Below the pieces are notes generated by a model. The model was not told the origin of the DNA. It did no database searches and saw only the letters and a list, made by a program, of their open reading frames with translations. From Bostrychus sinensis (lineage: Eukaryota; Chordata; Actinopteri; Gobiiformes; Eleotridae): DNA of 64,000 nucleotides. The stretch covers positions 33,944,749 through 34,008,748 of the forward strand of contig CM036254.1 in the NCBI GenBank assembly GCA_020698575.1, in the 5' to 3' direction. The position numbers were made by a program, and so were the translations under genes. Shown here one piece after another: positions 47,172-58,404 of the stretch (position 1 is its first letter; the number at the start of each line of letters is the position of its first letter).

Positions 47172-48225
47172 ACCATGGTGCTACTCGATTTGGCCTAACA
47201 ACCTTTTGTTTTAATGGAGCTACATTATCTAGAGCCGTCTTTAAAGACTGCATGGCGCTGTCAACAAACCAATCATTTTTACTGGGACTCAAGCTATGGG
47301 AGCTGTTCTCAACAAACTCACTCAACATTGTACTAAATATTGGCTTTATTATGTGTTTAAACTTTGACACAGATTGGTCTGATAATGTTCTTCTAATCTC
47401 TATACCATAGGTTAAAACAAGGTCCAGGCTGTGCTTGTGACAATGAGTGGGTTCATTTATGTTTTGAGTAAAACCTACGCTGTCTAATAAGGCTACAAAT
47501 GCATTACCTAGACAGTCACTGCTTTCATCAACATGAATATTAAAATCCCCTACTATTACAATCTTATCTGAGTCTAACACTATACTGGATAGAAAGTCAG
47601 AGAACGCAATTAAAAATTCGGAATAGGGACCAGGAGGCCGGTAGATGATTATAAACATAACTGGTTTTTGTTTCTTACAGTTTGGGTGATTTATAGTTAG
47701 TATGAGGCTTTCAAAGGAATTATATGTGTGTTTAGATTTGGGGCTAAGAAGTAAACTAGACTGTGATATTACTGCCACTCCTCCACCTCGGCCTGTGCTC
47801 CTCGCTGTCTGAAAGTTTACATGACTTGGGGGAGTAGCTTCATTAAGTCTCACATAATCATCCTGTTGTAGCCAGGTTTCTGTTAAGGCCAGTAGGTTAA
47901 GTTTATTATCATTAATTAATTCATTAACTAACAGGGATTTAGAGGAAATTGACCTAATGTTTAGTAATCCACATTTATTTACATCATTGTTCTGATTATT
48001 ATTAATATTATTAATAGGTCTACAAAAAGTTATTTTTATTAAATTTGTGGCTCTCACTCCTCTTATTTGTCTTTTGTTGATAGAGTTAGTGTTTAGGTGG
48101 GGGACAGACACAGTCTCTATTTGCTCTGCTAAAATACCTTTATACTGGGTTTGTCCCAGCTCGTAAGGAAGCTCAGAGAAGTGTTTTAAACTACTGCTCT
48201 GTGCCCGGGTCCCACCTCTGGTTCG
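47172..48225 (-). pseudogene. LINE copy B ORF2, endonuclease part with internal deletion
   Basis: The frame continues that of ORF1 after its TGA at 48226-48228 and is open across this region. Motifs: LLNIRSISSKSL, TETWLQQDD (catalytic Glu), GRGGGVAVISQ, IYRPPGPYS, VGDFNIHVDES and HSLDLVLTYGIEI. At 47393-47399 a deletion of exactly 108 bp relative to copy A joins GIEI to RRTLS and removes 36 codons including the SDH catalytic motif. The piggyBac interrupts the linker that follows, after RPNRVAPWFNTR-like sequence. Confidence 0.85.
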
Positions 48226-48990
48226 TCAGGTTGGACGACTAATGCTATCAGCCATATTTCTGGACAGCAACGCGGCACCATCCAACGTGGGATGAATGCT
48301 GTCTCTCCGTAAGAGACGGGGCTTTCCCCAAAACGCTCGCCAATTATCAATAAAGCTTATGCCGTTTTCTGGGCACCATCTAGATAACCAGCGGTTGAAT
48401 GATGAAGAGCGGCTGTACATTTCATCATTGGTCAAATTCGGCAGGGGACCAGAGAATATTACGGTGTCCGACATCGACTTAGCAAGTTTGCACACCGACC
48501 CTACGTTCAATTTGAGCACCTCTGATTGTCTCCGCCGGGCGTTTTTACCGCCAACGTGAATCACGATTCGACGGAACCTGGTCCTACTCTGGGCTAAAAG
48601 CCTAAGGTTTCCTTCGATGTCACCCACTCTGGCCCCCGGAAAACACCTAACCGTAGCTGCTGGCAGCTTCATGTCTCTAACTATCGAGCTCCCAATCACC
48701 AGAGTCGATGGTTCAGTGGTGTGTCGCTGAGGGGAGAAAAACTATTCCAGACGGGATGCTTTGGGTGGTCTAAGTGTTTGCGTTTAGCGCTATGCTTCCT
48801 TCTTACTGTTACAAAGCCGTCCTACTTGTCCCCCGGCTGCTGGGGAGGCGCTGGGGGGCTAGTCTGGCTAGTGCTCCTGCTACTGCTAGCGCGGTCCACG
48901 GTCCCTGTAGCTAACTGGCTAGCTGGCTTAACCTCAGCCTCCACTGTGCAGAGCCGCGCTTCTAGCTGCTCTAACCTGGCCTCCAAAAAC
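48226..48990 (-). pseudogene. LINE copy B ORF1, SGNH-esterase and linker
   Basis: The esterase (48699-48226) has VIGSSIVRDMKL, HVGGKNARRR at block III, where copy A has HVGDND, and DSIHPTLDG. The loss of the Asn-Asp pair at block III suggests inactivation. Upstream, ARLEQLEARLCTVEAEVKPA (about 48975) looks like a short coiled coil, followed by a Ser/Pro-rich linker. That linker has a TAG at the place where copy A reads KQDSF. As in copy A, the linker frame differs from the esterase frame. Confidence 0.8.
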
Positions 48991-49370
48991 TAAAAACAAA
49001 CTACACTTCACACACCGCTGCTATCATCACTAAAGGAGGCAGGATTCTCACTGAACATATGGCACATTGAGCAGAAGAGAGGGGTGAAGGCGGAGGATGA
49101 AGCTAGCATGCTAATGCTAGGCTAAAGGCTAACAGAAGCTAGTAAACTATTACTGATTTGCTAGCTGAAAGTGGCTTGGATACGAAGCGATTATATACGA
49201 TACTAGATTTCTCACAGAGTAACTAAGTTAATCTGCTAGAAGATATGCATTAAATAATTCGATTTAGTCAAATGACGAAGAACAGTTGTGTATGCAACAA
49301 AACACCAACAGAGTGCACTCACCGGGAAGTGACGTCAAATCCAGGGACAAAGAACCAAGAATCAGCTCAG
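48991..49370 (-). other. Probable 5' UTR of LINE copy B
   Basis: Non-coding sequence upstream of ORF1 with repeated gctagc and gctaatgctagg words. The 5' limit, near the gtgacgtcaaatcc segment at 49330, is an estimate. Confidence 0.45.
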
Positions 49371-49899
49371 AGTACAGCAATTACAGTTTCATTAAGTGTT
49401 GGTGGTAAAGACTCCTAATGATATGATTGATTATAAAGTTTAAATAGAAGGCAATCAGGCAATCAGTTTAATTTTGAGCTGTTTATAGAATTCATTACCT
49501 CGTCCATCTGCGCCTGGAGTTTTACCGTGTTTTAGTGAACCGATGGATTTATTAATTTATTCACTTTTGATCTTGGCATTAAGGATCTTGCAATCCGCTT
49601 GTTCAAGTACAGGCAAGTCATATTTGTCGAAAAAGTCCTGCATGTCTTTAGATCTAGCAGTGGAACGGGAAGTGTAAAGTGAATCATAAAATTATCTAAA
49701 ACTGTTGTTTATGTCTTTATGTGATGTCAAGATTGTCCTGTTCGTAGATCTTATTTTATGAATTGTTCTATCATTCTCCAATTTCCTCACTTGTTTTGCT
49801 AAATGTTTTTGTGGCTTGTCCCCAAAATTCTAGTATTCTAAGTATTTTTGTTTTATGTAAGTAAATGCTCTGTGAATATTACTGGAAAGCAGCTCATTA
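49371..49899. other. No recognisable gene
   Basis: AT-rich sequence without a supported feature. Confidence 0.5.
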
Positions 49900-50352
49900 A
49901 GTTTATATTAGACTGAGGAGAGCAGCACAACTTCAGAGGCAACTTTACCTCGAGATGAAAGAGATAGGAGCAACACCAACAGAGACACTAAAAAGGTATG
50001 TGACGAAGCTTTTCTGAGGCTGTTCAACTTCGACAGTGAAGAAGACGACTTCAGTGGTTTCAGTGCGCAGGAGGAAGATGAATAAAGCCATCAATTACTT
50101 TTCTGTTTTGTTTGATCAGCACTTTTACTGCCGTGTTACAGGCACTGTTCGGAAACAGTTCAGGGATATAAATAAAACATTTACGGTACAAAATCTTTGT
50201 GTATCTGGTAAATATCTCATTTCTCAACCTGGATATCGGCGGCTTATAGTCCGGTGTGGCTTATATATGTAATTTTTTTATTTTATTTTTTAAACTTGGG
50301 TGGGCGCGGCTTATATTCAGGTGCGCTATATAGTCCGGGAAATACGGTACTT
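49900..50352 (+). mobile_element. 3' part of a Tc1/mariner-superfamily element
   Basis: The right end, tatagtccgggaaatacgg near 50331-50349, followed by TA, resembles the terminus of the MITE at 7.28 kb. Subterminal motifs cggcttatagtccggtg (50230) and ggcgcggcttatattcagg (50305) repeat. Near 49965-50085 the plus strand reads ETLKRYVTKLF and LFNFDSEEDDFSGFSAQEED across one shift, probably the C-terminal end of a pogo/Tigger-like transposase. The left end is missing. Confidence 0.5.
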
Positions 50353-50478
50353 TATTTCTGACTTCTATACAACATAAATAGCCCTTCGGCTAACCACAAT
50401 GTGTACAACAAAGTAAGCACTCCATTAAACCAAACAATTTGGAAAATCTGTCCGAGGTGGCTTAATTTCAATAAAAAT

Positions 50479-51411
50479 TAGGGCTGTCAACGTTAACATG
50501 TTAATGCATGCGATTAATAAATAAACAATTAACACGTTAAAATTTATTAACGCAAATTAATCACACGATCTGTTTTGCCGTAGACTGACCCTTCTCAAAG
50601 CACTTTGGAGGGTGTGAAGCTGTGTCGTGGGGGCCCGTGACCATCTTGGAAATGTGTGTATATCACAACATTGACTTGCTTTCATGGTGAACGACCCACG
50701 CATCCAAAGAGAGAGCACCTGCCTCACGTTTGCCTGTGGTTCGACTTCAGGACAAGTCCACTGCTTTGGCCGCTGCACTACAGCCCTCTCCTTTCCCTGC
50801 CCTCACGAGTCTCGTGTAAATCTTTTCACTAATAAATGTTATGTGTGCTTTTTAAATCACTTCCTTTCACTGCCTCTGTCCGTGCACGTTCCTGGGGGCT
50901 GTGCTATCTGTGCGTCCTGGACCCGTGGTGAGAGCAGGGGGCGATCCATGGCCATCCCTGAACTTATGGAGCAACAAGCCGCATCCTACAAACGATTCAT
51001 TTGCGGTGTTTTTTTGTTTTTTTTTTCCATAAAGCGGCAGCCTCACTGCGGACAGGTGACCGTGCCCTGTCCCTGTCCGCGGCGCTGAGAGGAGCAGAGG
51101 AGAGGCTCAGGTGTCTGCAGTAGATTTAATGCAGAGCACAGTTCAGCAGACACTGTTATCTCAAAACAGTTGGCCAGTTACTACACAGACTTATTAAAGG
51201 CTCTCTTACAATATTCAGAAGTTATTTCTGAGATGTATTTTTTTATCCAAGTAAAAACACTCTCCTAAACCTCTCTGGACTTTTTTTTTATTTAAATGCT
51301 GCATATTGTCATGGAAAATCTACCAAGTTACACATTATGATTAATCGTGATTAATCACAGCCCAAGAGAGTGATTAATCCGATTAATTTCTTTAACCGAT
51401 TGACAACACTA
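50479..51411. mobile_element. hAT-type MITE, 933 bp
   Basis: Left end tagggctgtcaacg and right end, as inverse complement, tagtgttgtcaatcg match at most positions. Identical 8-bp repeats ATAAAAAT flank it at 50471-50478 and 51412-51419. Subterminal gattaat words are arranged as an internal inverted repeat on both sides. No transposase is encoded; the ORF at 50684-51088 has no recognisable motif. Confidence 0.85.
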
Positions 51412-51559
51412 ATAAAAATACAACAAAAGACATGATCTGCCAAGTTAAAATAAAAATCTGTCCAATTAGTAACAAGTTAATTTATTACCTTATCAGGTCT
51501 GGACAGTCTATGTAAAAAAAAAAAAAAAAAAAAAGTGTTGTGTCAAGGCTAGGGCTAGG

Positions 51560-52295
51560 CATCCACCAGTGTCATTTGGCATTAAGTTTGGTACCATTTT
51601 CCGTTCGAATTAAAGTCCAAATTGTTCCTGTGCATAATGACGGGCCTCGCTGGGATCCATAAACACCACTGTTGTGTGTCACCCTGAGGTTGGCAGGATA
51701 TAAAAGTCCAAATTTTACCCCGGGTTTGTCTTGTAGCAGATTTCTGGCGGGGGTAAAGCAGCACAATGCTTCACCACAGCCTGTGGCAGGTCCCGAAATA
51801 TCTGGATATGGTCCTCATCAAATGTCAAATTTCTTTTGACTGAAACTTTCCATAGTATTTCATCCAGTCATTCACGCGCTGCCCATTTTCTTTCCCTTCT
51901 TTCATTATCCTTATGTTCTGAAGCTTTGATCGGCCTTCCAAATTCATGCATTTCTCCATCAGCTGTTCAACTTGGCTTGAGAGGTGTTTTACTTTGCCCT
52001 CTAACTCCGCCACTGAGTTAGACGTGCTTGTAGCCGAGTCTGCCATATCTATAAGCTTTTCATTATGATTGTCTGTCTCCTCAAAGTGGAGATGGCTGCG
52101 TCATTCTCAGCTCTCAGAGCAGCAATTTCACCATGGAGGGTGTTGCAGATGTCCGATTTTACTTGGGTTAGTTCGGTGCGGAGAGTAGCAATCACGTTCA
52201 GCACTTCTTGATTGCGGTACTTTTCCCCGAGGCTTTGTCGAGGCCCGTCTCGTCGTACACTACCGGCTTCAAATTAGTTTTTTTCAGCGGCATAT
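51560..52295 (-). pseudogene. L1-type LINE ORF1 remnant
   Basis: ORF1 of L1 elements is an RNA-binding, coiled-coil nucleic acid chaperone. The minus strand starts with MPLKKTNLKPVVYDETGLDK near 52293 and then, in shifted frames, VLNVIATLRTELTQVKSDI, EIAALRAENDAAISTLR and VAELEGKVKHLSSQVEQLME (heptad-like), then NLEGRS...QNIRIM and KEGKENGQRVNDWM. Near 51700 fragments KFGLLYPANLRVTH and VFMDPSEARHYAQE fit the C-terminal domain. The LEGRSRRQNIRI-type motif is characteristic of L1 ORF1. At least three frameshifts make it dead, and no ORF2 follows. Confidence 0.7.
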
Positions 52296-53504
52296 TCGAT
52301 GAGAACGGTACTTGTTCTTATTATTTGACGTTAATATAGCCTTCCTCTGTAAAGTCATAGCCTACTTTGTTGATTATTGTAATTTTTCACAAATAAGCTG
52401 TAGGAGCTGTACACTTGGACGCCTCACTCTCGCATGGCCAGACCGGAAGTCCCCTTATCTATACATCTTTAAACAGAAATCCCACAATTTGCTCCAAAAA
52501 AGGGGGCCAAGTTGCTTCACTGGCTCATGTGCAGCACTGGCACTGCCACAAAGTTGTCATAATGTGGTAGCCTCACATACTTCTCTATGTGTCCATGCAA
52601 CTCAGAGACTTTGAGTTGTAATGAGATTGTGTTGACCAAATGTATACTCAACCTCTGTGGATTTAAAGAATGCTCAAAAAAGGCTGCATCACTTCAAATT
52701 GTTAGTAAATTGAGGCAATTCTTACCTCAAGAAAGAATTATGTTTTCAATTACAGCAATATTCCCTCTAATCTTTATATATTTGTGTGGTGCTACTCATC
52801 ACCAGCTCCTCAAACTGAGACATGTTTGGGTCCACCAGAGAAGATGAAACTGGTCCATGGCTGTGCTCTTTTTGTCCTCACTAAATGTGACTGATCTATC
52901 CAGCTAGACAGGCAGTTAACAGGAGAGTTGAGTAGATTTTGTTGACTTTATTGCCTGAGCAACAGTTCAACTCAACAACAATAACTCATAACTCATTATG
53001 CCTTCCTTTCTCTTTAATCTCTTTACTCTTTACTGTAAAGCTGTGAACACACAAAAAATACAGCTATTAGCTTCTTAATACAAAGGTACAATATTATAAT
53101 GTATATTATATTATAATAACATTCATTATCTCTGAACTAACAGTTTTTGCTACCTAAAATACCTGAATACATCTGCAACTTAAGGTGCTAAATGGACATT
53201 ATAATTCAAATTCACAATGGAAGCAAATCATGCATTTTCAATTAGCTTAATTAGCATAACAAAACATCACTAGCATGTAAAATGCTCTTATTTTCTGAGC
53301 CTACATTTAGTTGCCTATAATTAATAGTTGAATTCTGTTAAATATTGTTCAAATTGTATGAAAATGCTTGAGGCACTGGCTGGGTGCATATAGAAGTTTG
53401 ATTAGTTAGAAGTTATATTGAAGTTTGTCACTGAATTGTTTGACGTAGATAAAAAATATATAATTTAATACAAAAGTTAAATAAATTGCAGAAAAAATTC
53501 AAAG
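52296..53504. other. No recognisable gene
   Basis: The first 150 bp may be L1 5' UTR. The rest is AT-rich with no supported feature. Confidence 0.45.
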
Positions 53505-54735
53505 CAAAAGTTTGTTCTGTACAAGAGGGATTTGTTCACAACAAACAGTCACAACAGACTTTGTGACTGTTTCAACAGGTCATCATTTGCATTTTCAATT
53601 GAAAGAAACAAAAGAAAGGGTGAAGAATTTAAAGAAAGGACAGAAAGGAGGAAAGAAGGAAAGAAAGGAATGATGGAAGGCACAAAGGAAGGAAGGAAAG
53701 GAAGAAAGGAAAGAAAAAAGAAAGGAAGCAGTGACAGAATGGAGAAAGGAAGGAAGGAAAGGATGATAAAGAGTTAGCAGAAGGACATTGAATGTCATGG
53801 ATGCTTCCCCATACAACAGCTGAAACCTTGCCACAAACTCAAACAGCATTTCATCTGCTCTGCTGATGTCTTGAAATGGTATTTTCTCTTTTAAAAGAAG
53901 AAACACACCTGTCACCAAAGGTGCTTGACATAGCGTGATTGAAACACACCGTTCAGCACTGGCAAACAGTAAAGCAACAGCCATGCAGTCCACTCTGAGG
54001 CTTTTCAGTGCTTAAAATGAAGGAAGCATTGACCGAATGGAGAAAGGTTAGAAGGAAGATGGAAAGGATGATAAAAGAAGATGGAAAGAAGGCAGAAAGT
54101 ATTGAAAAAGTAGGAACATACATACAATTTCAAAATAGATAGAAGGAAAAAAAGGAAAAGAGAAAGGAAGGCAGAAGTGGAAGAGTGGTTGAAGCACACC
54201 GTTCAGCATCGGCAAACTGTAAGACAGCCGTTGCTCTCCACTCTGAGACTCTATAGTGCTTGCACTCTCAAAAGTCGTGTTATTAGGTGTGTTAGGATTC
54301 CCAATGTAGTATGGCTGATCAGTGTTGTGCAAAATGAAGGTGAGGGACTTGTCTAATATCACAGCATGCATATAATCTAGAACAGAACTGTATACAATGG
54401 GGAAATGTGGCATATTCATCAGTGGAAGAACAGAAGGAAAAAAGGAACAAAGGAGAGAAGGATGGAAAAGAGAAAAGACAAAAGTAAGGATAGAAAGGGC
54501 AAAAGGAAAAAAAGGGAAAGAAAAAAATAAAAGCAAGGAGAAAAGAGGAAAGAGTGGTATTGTTCTGTACAACATGAATTTGGTCACAGTTTTCAAACCA
54601 ACAGACTTTGAACAGTCCAGCATTAGCATTTTCAAATGGAAAGAGGGATTTAAAGAAATAATGGATAGAAAGAAGGAAGAATAGAAGGAAGGAAGGAAAG
54701 GATGGAACAAATAAAGAAAGGAAAGGATGGTCCAA
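53505..54735 (-). pseudogene. Shredded CACTA-like transposase copy interleaved with GGAA tracts
   Basis: Four transposase pieces lie on the minus strand: about 54650-54540, 54425-54185, 54012-53775 and 53612-53505. They resemble, in that order, 55355-55245, 55885-55585, 55655-55405 and again 55355-55245 of the neighbouring copy. Recognisable residues include LDYMHAVI, TDQPYYIGNPNT, SYSLPMLNGVLQP and RFQLLYGEASMTFNV. Between the pieces lie plus-strand purine tracts of GGAA, GAAA and AAGG units at 53612-53775, 54012-54185, 54425-54540 and 54650-54730. Pieces two to four keep the order of the parent gene; the first looks like the end of a further copy. Confidence 0.65.
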
Positions 54736-54769
54736 TCTCTATAAAACTAGTCTCGTTCGTGTACATTTG

Positions 54770-56360
54770 GAAAGTCACGTGTAAGTTTCATCACATATTT
54801 TCAAAACTACGCATTTTTGTAGCAAATCTTCCACTGACATGAGATATAATGGAGAAGAGAAACTTTGAACATCTCTGATGTGTGACACAAAGTCTGGAGG
54901 GAACATTTGTGTTGGAAGTTTTTTCAGAAGTACAGCAATTTCGATGATCCCATCTGAGGGAAAAGACACAATTTTCTAAATCTCAGCATAAGCTCCACCA
55001 TTAATCATGGCATAACACTCTTTTCTTCTCTTACTGAGGCTGTAGCGGATACTGGTGTAAACCAGTCCTTTGTGTGCCATTCTCTTATGCACAACCACTT
55101 CTGGTCCAAGTTTTTGTGCAGAAATGAAGGCACTTTTCTCCTGGTCTTGGTCACCTTTCCATTGTCCAGAACTGTTGTGCATTGATATTTTGTTACACTC
55201 TTTATTTTTGATGATTTGCCTGTCTCACATAGAAGTCCTTCACTAAAGAGTATTATTGCTTTGTACAACAGGAATTTGTTCACAATTTGCAAAGCAACAG
55301 ATTTTCTGCCATGTTGAAGTTTCAACTAGCCACCATTTGCATCTTCAAACACAAAGGGTGAGTGTGCCCAGAGTGGTCCCCACAGTTTAACTGATTTTGC
55401 AAGATGAGTTAGTAGATGGACATTGAATGTCATGGATGCTTCCCCATATAACAACTGAAACCTTGTTACAAACTCAAACAGCATTTCAACTGCTCTGTTG
55501 ATGTCTTGAAATGTTATTTTCTCTTTTAAAAGAAGAAATACACCTGTCACCAAAAGGCTTAAGTGCTTTACATAGCGTGGCTGAAGCACGCTGTTCAGCA
55601 CTGGCAAACAGTAAAACAACAGCCATGGTCTCCACTCTGAGGCTTTCCAGTGCGTGCACTCTCCAAGAGGTCTAGGAAGTCGCGTTATCAGGTGTGGAGG
55701 TTTTATCTCACTCATCCTCTTTTCGAGAACTTTCATAGTGTTAGGATTCCCAATGTAGTATGGCTGATCAGTGGTGTGTAAATGAAGGTCTGTGACTTGT
55801 CTGATCACACCAAGTAACACAGCATGCGTATAATCTGGAACAAACCCCCATACAATGTCAAAAAATGGCATATTCATCAGTGGTGATGGACCTTTTACAC
55901 CTTTTATGCTCTTGTTTTGGGTCATTGCTAGTTCCATGTCTGCTAGCATTTCATTGGTGTCTCTCTCGGGGTGTTTTGTGGCAGTTACTGTATACTTAAC
56001 CTGTTTTTCAACCAAAGTCCCGGGGTGTAAACAAAAACCACAACCGAAGTATCCATTGAATTGTGTCGTGTTCTGCAATACTTTGATCTGGGTAACACCT
56101 CCTTTCCAAACAGATTGTTTATAAGAGTAAGCAAATCATCCAGTTGTGTTCCAGGTATACTGTGCCTTGCTGCATGGCTCATTATCATCAACAGTGCCTC
56201 AGCCTTTGTTGTTGTTCCAGACGATTCAAGTACTGAGTTCATGTCTGACTCAAGACCTATTTGGCCAAAAGGGTCATCTTTGATAGTATCATCTTCTGAG
56301 TCGTCTTGATAAACTGTGGCTTCAGGATGGGTCTCAAATGAGGACAGGAGCTAAAAAAAA
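54770..56360 (-). pseudogene. CACTA-like (EnSpm-type) transposase remnant
   Basis: The minus strand starts after a poly-T acceptor at about 56352 with an acidic stretch, then SHAARHSIPGTQLDDLLTLI and GKEVLPRSKY. A deletion with a frame change joins this to TQFNGYFGCGFCLHPGTL near 56070. Then follow MNMPFFDIVWGFVPDYTHAV, LGVIRQV, TDQPYYIGNPNT, LITRLPRPLGECTHWKASEW, RPWLLFYCLPVLNSVLQP and RFQLLYGEASMTFNVHLLTH. A TAG at about 55326 interrupts FEDANGG/LKLQHGRKSVAL, and the frame shifts again near 54970. The pattern fits animal transposases related to plant Tnp2; I am fairly but not fully sure of the superfamily. No terminal CACTA repeats were seen. Confidence 0.6.
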
Positions 56361-56741
56361 AGAGACAAAACAAATGGTCAATTGTGCAAATCTGACAATA
56401 AACCAAAATCAGTTTTTTTAAATTTTTTATTACACTATTTGGTATTTAGTTCTCATTATATGCAGTTTTATTTTCTGTTGATTGTGTAATTTATGAAGAT
56501 ATTCAATATAGTTGATTTGATTTTTTTTTCTGTGTATGTGTGTTGGTCCCTTGTAAAAAGCCTACATAAGCAGTATAGCAGTGTCTATGGGGGCTGTGGA
56601 CAACGCATGTATCTGTACTGAAAATTGCTTCAAAGATATGTTGAATTGATATTTACAATTAATTCAAATTTAGTTTTATTTTTATGTTTTCAATGTCACC
56701 CAGGGGCTCCCAGACTTTTCAGACCAGGTGTGTGTGTGTCT
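56361..56741. other. No recognisable gene
   Basis: AT-rich sequence before the TA microsatellite, probably intron or flank of the transposase remnant. Confidence 0.4.
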
Positions 56742-56746
56742 CTCTC

Positions 56747-56813
<67 letters not shown>
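56742..56813. repeat. TG/TA microsatellite
   Basis: tgtgtgtg leads into about 29 TA units ending at 56812, directly against the Tc1 terminus. Confidence 0.95.
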
Positions 56814-56815
<2 letters not shown>

Positions 56816-57438
56816 CACTGCTCAAAAAAAATAAAGGGAACATTAAAATAACACATCCTAGATCTGAATGAATGAAATATTCTTATTAAATACTTTGTTC
56901 TTTACATAGTTGAATGTCCTGACAACAAAATCACACAAAAATCATCAATGGAAATCAAATTTATTAACCCATGGAGGTCACCTCTATGGGTTTGCCTCAC
57001 ACTCAAAATTAAAGTGGAAAAACCCACTGCAGGCTGATCCAACTTTGATGTAATGTCCTTAAAACAAGTCAAAATGAGGCTCAGTAGTGTGTGTGGCCTC
57101 CACGCCTGTATGACCTCCCTACAACACCTGGGCATGCTCCTGATGAGGTGGTGGATGGTCTCCTGAGGGATCTCCTCCCAGACCTGGACTAAAGCATCCA
57201 CCAACTCCTGGACATTCTGTGGTGCAACGTGGCGTTGGTGGATGGAGCGAGACATGATGTCCCAGATGTGCTCAATTGGATTCAGGTCTGGGGAACGGGC
57301 GGGGCCAGTCCATAGCATCAATGCCTTCATCTTGCAGGAACTGCTGACACACTCCAGCCACATGAGGTCTAGCATTGTCTTGCATTAGGACGAACCCAGG
57401 GCCTATCGCACCAGCATATGGTCTCACAAGTGTCTTAT
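56814..57438 (-). mobile_element. Tc1-like transposon, copy B (half element)
   Basis: The left terminus, cactgctcaaaaaaaataaa, is preserved next to the TA microsatellite, a natural Tc1 target. The catalytic C-terminal half of the transposase lies at 57400-57040 on the minus strand. Similarity with copy A ends near 57435, just before a MITE, and does not resume after it. Confidence 0.85.
57035..57435 (-). pseudogene. Tc1-like transposase C-terminal half, broken
   Basis: One frame reads VRPYAGAIGPGFVLMQDNAR and PHVAGVCQQFLQDEGIDAMD, with the second catalytic Asp in MQDNARPH. Another frame reads SPDLNPIEHIWDIMSRSIHQ and EEIPQETIHHLIRSMPRCCR, with the third acidic residue in NPIEH. The two frames are separated by an extra C in a CCCC run near 57300, the same lesion as in copy A. 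The first catalytic Asp and DNA-binding domains are absent. Confidence 0.85.
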
Positions 57439-57447
57439 AGTTTGTAG

Positions 57448-57803
57448 CAGGGGTGGGGAATTTTTTTTTACGAAAGCCATATTGGGGCCGTGGACTGTTG
57501 TGGAGGGCCGATAACCTGTCTGTACAATTAATAAACACAGTGTCTGAAAATGGCTTATTGTGGCTTTTTGTGGTAGGGCAAATCTGGTTTAATATCCTCA
57601 CACTAACTAATGCATTTTCTGTTTTTGCTCTCAGTAACTTGAGATGCACAAATTTGAATTGTGCCTTTAAATGTCCTCAGAATTAGATAATATACAGTAC
57701 AATTCCAATGAGTTCATTACTGTTTTACCAAGCCTTATGAGGGCCAGACATGGACTGGTCAAGGGCTGCAGGTGGCCCCAGGGCCACACTTTGCCCAGGT
57801 CTG
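57448..57803. mobile_element. hAT-type MITE
   Basis: Left end caggggtggggaa and right end, as inverse complement, cagacctgggcaaagtg follow the CAG-n-n-n-TGG pattern of hAT ends. Inner sequence has ggccg/cggcc-type matches on both sides. The 8-bp flanks (gtttgtag and ctttatgg) agree at only 5 of 8 positions, so the duplication is decayed or absent. Confidence 0.55.
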
Positions 57804-58006
57804 CTTTATGGCATGACTTTATTTTTGATGCAAAAATGTTTTAATCCATTTTGTACTACTATTGGAGTCCCTTAAAATAATCAATAGTTAAATGTAACCC
57901 CCTCGGCCCTCCCACCCAGATTTAGGTTGTTGCCTCGGGGCAATGTCACGCAGTTAGGGGTTAGAAATTCAAAGGATAACACAAACAATTAGTCATCACT
58001 AAACGT

Positions 58007-58404
58007 CAGGGGTGGTCAGTAAATTTAGGTAAATTTACTTTAGTACTGTACTTAAGTACATTTTTTGAGGACTTTTACTTTACTTGAGTTGTATTCTTCG
58101 GGACAACCTATTAGCCTACTTTTACTTAACTGCATTTAAAAGACTAAATCATACTTTTAACTCCACTACATTTCAATAAAAAGACAGAATTACAGAAGTA
58201 ACTTCTGCAGAAAATATCCTTGAACAAAAAGACAATTATATTCAAGTTTCTCATTTGCGTGTGATTTGTCACTTAGACACATTTACCAACTGTCAATAAT
58301 ACTTTAAGACTTGGCCAACACCTTGTTCAGGACCTTCAGTTTTTGTTTGGACTGTTCTGATTTAAACATGGGTTTCCCTCAAGTCAGTATTTTGGCCACC
58401 ACTG
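58007..58404. mobile_element. hAT-type MITE, 398 bp
   Basis: Left end caggggtggtca and right end, as inverse complement, cagtggtggcca match at 10 of 12 positions. The 8-bp flanks CTAAACGT (57999-58006) and CTAAACAC (58405-58412) agree at 6 of 8. The interior has the ttacttgagt/actttactt words typical of this fish MITE type and no ORF. Confidence 0.75.

Larger units (their letters stand above)
41993..49370 (-). mobile_element. L2/CR1-type LINE, copy B, split by piggyBac
   Basis: The minus-strand LINE runs from a 5' region near 49.37 kb through ORF1 and ORF2 to an abrupt end at 41993. A piggyBac element interrupts it at 43185-47167. It is the same family as copy A. It has lost 36 codons of endonuclease, the core of the reverse transcriptase and its 3' end, so it is dead. 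Its pre-insertion sequence can be read across the TTAA site. Confidence 0.85.

Noticed and set aside
53532..53777. Lys/Glu-rich 81-codon plus-strand ORF
   Set aside because: It is a translation of the GGAA/GAAA purine tract.
56742..56813. TA run as a possible regulatory or origin element
   Set aside because: Ordinary dinucleotide microsatellite next to a Tc1 end.
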